Shown: piece after piece, positions 62,052 to 64,000 of the stretch | Numbering within the stretch: position 1 is the first letter of the stretch | How the letters are laid out: every line of letters starts with the position of its first letter | From: Oligoflexus sp. | Lineage (GTDB): Bacteria > Bdellovibrionota_B > Oligoflexia > Oligoflexales > Oligoflexaceae | Length of the DNA: 64,000 nt | Reading direction: 5' to 3' | Assembly (NCBI GenBank): GCA_014378195.1 | Contig: JACMOC010000003.1 | Span: forward strand, 1-64,000 | Notes under the pieces: model-generated | Database searches by the model: none | Told to the model about the DNA's origin: nothing | Seen by the model: the letters and a program-made list of their open reading frames with translations, nothing else | Translations under genes and position numbers: made by a program

Positions 62052-62114
62052 AGCTTTCATTATAAGACCTTAGGGACTTTTTACCCCTAAGAAAGCTTGG
62101 CTTTTATACAAGCT
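62052..62114. promoter_or_regulatory. Overlapping alternative hairpins in intergenic region
   Basis: CTTAGGG (62069-62075) pairs with CCCTAAG (62085-62091). AGCTTTC (62052-62058) pairs with GAAAGCT (62091-62097). AGCTTG (62094-62099) can instead pair with CAAGCT (62109-62114), and these last two cannot form together. Could be a leader of the next gene that switches folding. No ligand or promoter is assigned. Confidence 0.3.
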
Positions 62115-62226
62115 CTTGATTTTGCTTGCCTAATCTTTACCTGAACAAAAAGAATCAATCTTTTCTGCCAGATGCCGAACAATGAGAAATAGTTACCCTC
62201 TTATTTTTCAGTGTTTGGAGTTTGTG

Positions 62227-63558
62227 ATGAAGCGCACTTTTGTGTCGGCGGTTCTACTTTCCAGCACAGGTTATTGTTTTCTTTTGACGAGCTGCAAACC
62301 ATCAACTCCCGACCAATCGGAGTTGATGGCGAACGCCGTAGCGACAACCAAAGCCGAAAACATCGTTGATCCGACTGCGGCCACGATTGAACGGTTTAAC
62401 TTTGCGGAATACATCAAAACCCATAAAATCGGCAGCAGCAACTTCGCTAACAACGTCGCCGCTGGCAACAAATACGTGTTTTTCACATCTAATGAAGTAG
62501 CGATTCCAAGCGCTGAGAAGGCCAAAGAAACCGCTGTCAGCCCTAACAAAGCTGAAATCAAAAAGGCCGCCTATCGGTTTGAGACCAACCTCCTTATTTC
62601 GACCTCGCACAGTAATAGTGAGGTCTCGGCGAACTGGTGGGCCGACGCGTATCTGCGTAACATTCACCTTGGGCCGGCTGCCGCTCGTACCTTGGACATT
62701 GGCGCATCGGGTAAAGAAACGAACGGCAGATTGCCAACCGTAAAAACCTGGGTAAAAGCCTTCAACCAGGACATAGTTCCTGCCGTTGATATGACAAACC
62801 AACAGAAATTCTCCAAAAAACTTCCGCTCGTTAATCTTAATGTCGAGCACACGGTGTTAGGGATACCTAAGCTTCTGGGAGTCGAAACAGGTGTGCGGTT
62901 TACGGCCGAACTCCAGCTGAATTCAGAAGTAGCCTACGGAGCCCTGAATGCTTTGGTCCTCAACTTCAGCCCGAAGGTGATCGTCACGGCTGGTCTTGAT
63001 GGAGGTGTGAAAGCCCTTGTATTTGCGTCTGCTAAAGGGATTGGTACTATCACCGTACTTGATACAACCTTTGCGAGCAGTGCGTCGATCGGCGGCAATT
63101 CGCAGAAGGGGTGGGGATTCGGCAATGTGACTTTTGATGGGCAACCCTTTAAAGCACTCGCCGGAACGATAGAAATCGTCGCCAAACTCGGTCCACAACG
63201 CCAGGGTCTTGAAGCTGCTTTTTGGGATGTCATCGCCGATCTTTATAAAGAAACCAAGCTGCCTCAAATCTATATAGGCTGGGATTGGAAATATACGGTT
63301 TGGAGCTCCCCGCCCTTGGTCAACGTGGTATTTCCAGCGTTTTATAGCAAGGGGTTTACGTATGGAACAGAACCGAACGGAGGGTGTGCGGAGACGTTGC
63401 TAAATGCGGTTGCGGCGGGGGCTGCGAAAGAGGAGGCCAAGGACCTCGGCGCTCTTAAAAGTGTTGGTGAAAGCTCGCGGGCGAACTTCAAGCTGCTTTT
63501 AGCCAAGGTCAAAAGCAAGTTTAAGGTCACCAGCGCCAAACCCTGTCTTACTCCTTAA
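62227..63558 (+). CDS. Large lipoprotein of unknown function
   Basis: 443 residues from the ATG at 62227 (TTGGAG 6 nt upstream; a start at 62182 is less likely). Lipobox LTSC (C23). The body is beta-rich with repeated Gly and aromatic residues (VTAGLDGGVKALVFASAKGIG, WDWKYTVWSSPPLV), compatible with a beta-sandwich or shell structure. Not recognised. The last 11 nt overlap the convergent HEAT-repeat gene. Confidence 0.68.
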   Translation: MKRTFVSAVLLSSTGYCFLLTSCKPSTPDQSELMANAVATTKAENIVDPTAATIERFNFAEYIKTHKIGSSNFANNVAAGNKYVFFTSNEVAIPSAEKAKETAVSPNKAEIKKAAYRFETNLLISTSHSNSEVSANWWADAYLRNIHLGPAAARTLDIGASGKETNGRLPTVKTWVKAFNQDIVPAVDMTNQQKFSKKLPLVNLNVEHTVLGIPKLLGVETGVRFTAELQLNSEVAYGALNALVLNFSPKVIVTAGLDGGVKALVFASAKGIGTITVLDTTFASSASIGGNSQKGWGFGNVTFDGQPFKALAGTIEIVAKLGPQRQGLEAAFWDVIADLYKETKLPQIYIGWDWKYTVWSSPPLVNVVFPAFYSKGFTYGTEPNGGCAETLLNAVAAGAAKEEAKDLGALKSVGESSRANFKLLLAKVKSKFKVTSAKPCLTP

Positions 63559-64000
63559 CATCGTCTGGAGCGCTGAGTTTTTTCAGGGTATCTTCAAGAT
63601 AGAGCTTAACGTTGGGAAAGGTACTGGCCGAGGCTAAAAACTTGATAGAATCGACAGCCGTTTGCGGGTCGTTTTTGTAGGCCTGGATCAAGACATCCGC
63701 TGCAAGGCTTTGTACGTCCTCATCATCGGTTTTCACAAATTCCGTCGCGATTTTCATCGTTTCGCCAGCGTTGAGAGTTCTCAATGCAAGGGCTTTCAGA
63801 CCGTTTTGATTCACGGTCGTACTTTTTTCATTCTCAAGACTTTTGATCAGAAGTGTATTGACTTCATCGTTTGGCAAATTTCGCAGGGCGTACAGAGCAG
63901 CTGCTTTCTCATTAACATCGTCACTCGTGATTTTGTCTCGAATTGCTTCCAAATAGTCAGCATTGCCGTGATTGCCCATCGCTCTCAAGATATTGATGCG
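63548..64000 (-). CDS. HEAT-repeat protein, C-terminal part only
   Basis: The frame runs off the right edge; about 150 residues are visible (the codons upstream of a possible TTG at 63988 stay open to 64000). HEAT-like helical repeats: AMGNHGNADYLEAI, EKAAALYALRNL, NGLKALALRTLN, VQSLAADVLIQAYK. Similar repeats end vitellogenin-N-like lipoproteins in myxobacteria; function unknown. Truncated by the window, so the start and any signal peptide lie outside. Confidence 0.75.
   Translation of the reverse strand, partial: RINILRAMGNHGNADYLEAIRDKITSDDVNEKAAALYALRNLPNDEVNTLLIKSLENEKSTTVNQNGLKALALRTLNAGETMKIATEFVKTDDEDVQSLAADVLIQAYKNDPQTAVDSIKFLASASTFPNVKLYLEDTLKKLSAPDDVKE

Noticed and set aside
1-64000. 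tRNA, rRNA genes and CRISPR arrays
   Set aside because: No T-arm-type GGTTCGA-like sequences in a foldable context, no rRNA-like stretch and no regularly spaced repeats were seen by eye. A tRNAscan and CRISPR search would be needed to be sure.

Overview
The window is a gene-dense bacterial chromosome segment, mostly housekeeping genes with small lineage-specific loci between them. The gene set points to a Gram-negative, diderm, probably aerobic bacterium of the Bdellovibrionota/Oligoflexia or a neighbouring former-deltaproteobacterial lineage. Reasons: a PEGA-domain Ser/Thr kinase with an HRDVSPQN loop, an exported DUF1592-type cytochrome paired with a DUF1552 protein, many short lipoproteins ending their signal peptides in LTAC, LTSC or LNAC, FadL-like outer-membrane barrels, a CheX-like protein and an RRM-type RNA-binding protein. 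This assignment is inference from gene content; no rRNA, tRNA or CRISPR array was seen.

Layout. 1-250: the 3' end of an IS200/IS605-type tnpB with its right-end hairpin. 251-4.7 kb: bPH-domain protein, UMF1-family permease, a TPR-like membrane protein and a PEGA kinase. 4.9-8.7 kb: tmk-holB-ricT-tdk operon, closed by a terminator. 8.8-13.2 kb: RRM protein, a 600-bp structured intergenic region, an OmpR-type two-component pair, and dbpA. 13.3-18.4 kb: SDR, SCO1/SenC, rlmN, HAD hydrolase, lipocalin, exported Lys-rich protein. 18.4-21.6 kb: hemX-hemA-hemC. 21.7-24.5 kb: 2-oxo acid dehydrogenase E2 and E3. 24.7-28.6 kb: small protein, engB, mutL-miaA. 28.6-30.8 kb: three related lipoproteins, then a CobU-like gene with a 0.38-kb structured non-coding region downstream. 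30.9-37.6 kb: tyrS, SH3 protein, Kelch lipoprotein, SRPBCC and CheX-like proteins, an XRE regulator with a degenerate IrrE-like region, RDD protein. 37.7-40.5 kb: cysS-hutI. 40.7-45.4 kb: DUF1592 cytochrome, DUF1552 protein, GAF histidine kinase. 45.6-48.5 kb: M48 peptidase, FadL-like barrel, greA. 48.8-51.9 kb: argR-argG-argH with a paired operator. 52.1-58.6 kb: ohrR with AT-rich dyads, rRNA methyltransferase, PilZ protein, outer-membrane barrel plus lipoprotein, MFS exporter, FmdB-type zinc ribbon. 58.8-64.0 kb: two tandem CNNM/CorC proteins, two unknown lipoproteins and a HEAT-repeat protein cut by the window end.

The genes work in recognisable modules: dTMP supply with clamp-loader delta prime and RicT; the first committed tetrapyrrole steps; mismatch repair with tRNA modification; arginine synthesis under its repressor; cell-envelope sets. 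Less familiar items are the region downstream of the CobU-like gene, the lipoprotein trio, the Lys-rich exported protein, the CheX and IrrE-like proteins, and the DUF1592/DUF1552 pair. I did not find a gene cluster that I could defend as a wholly new system.
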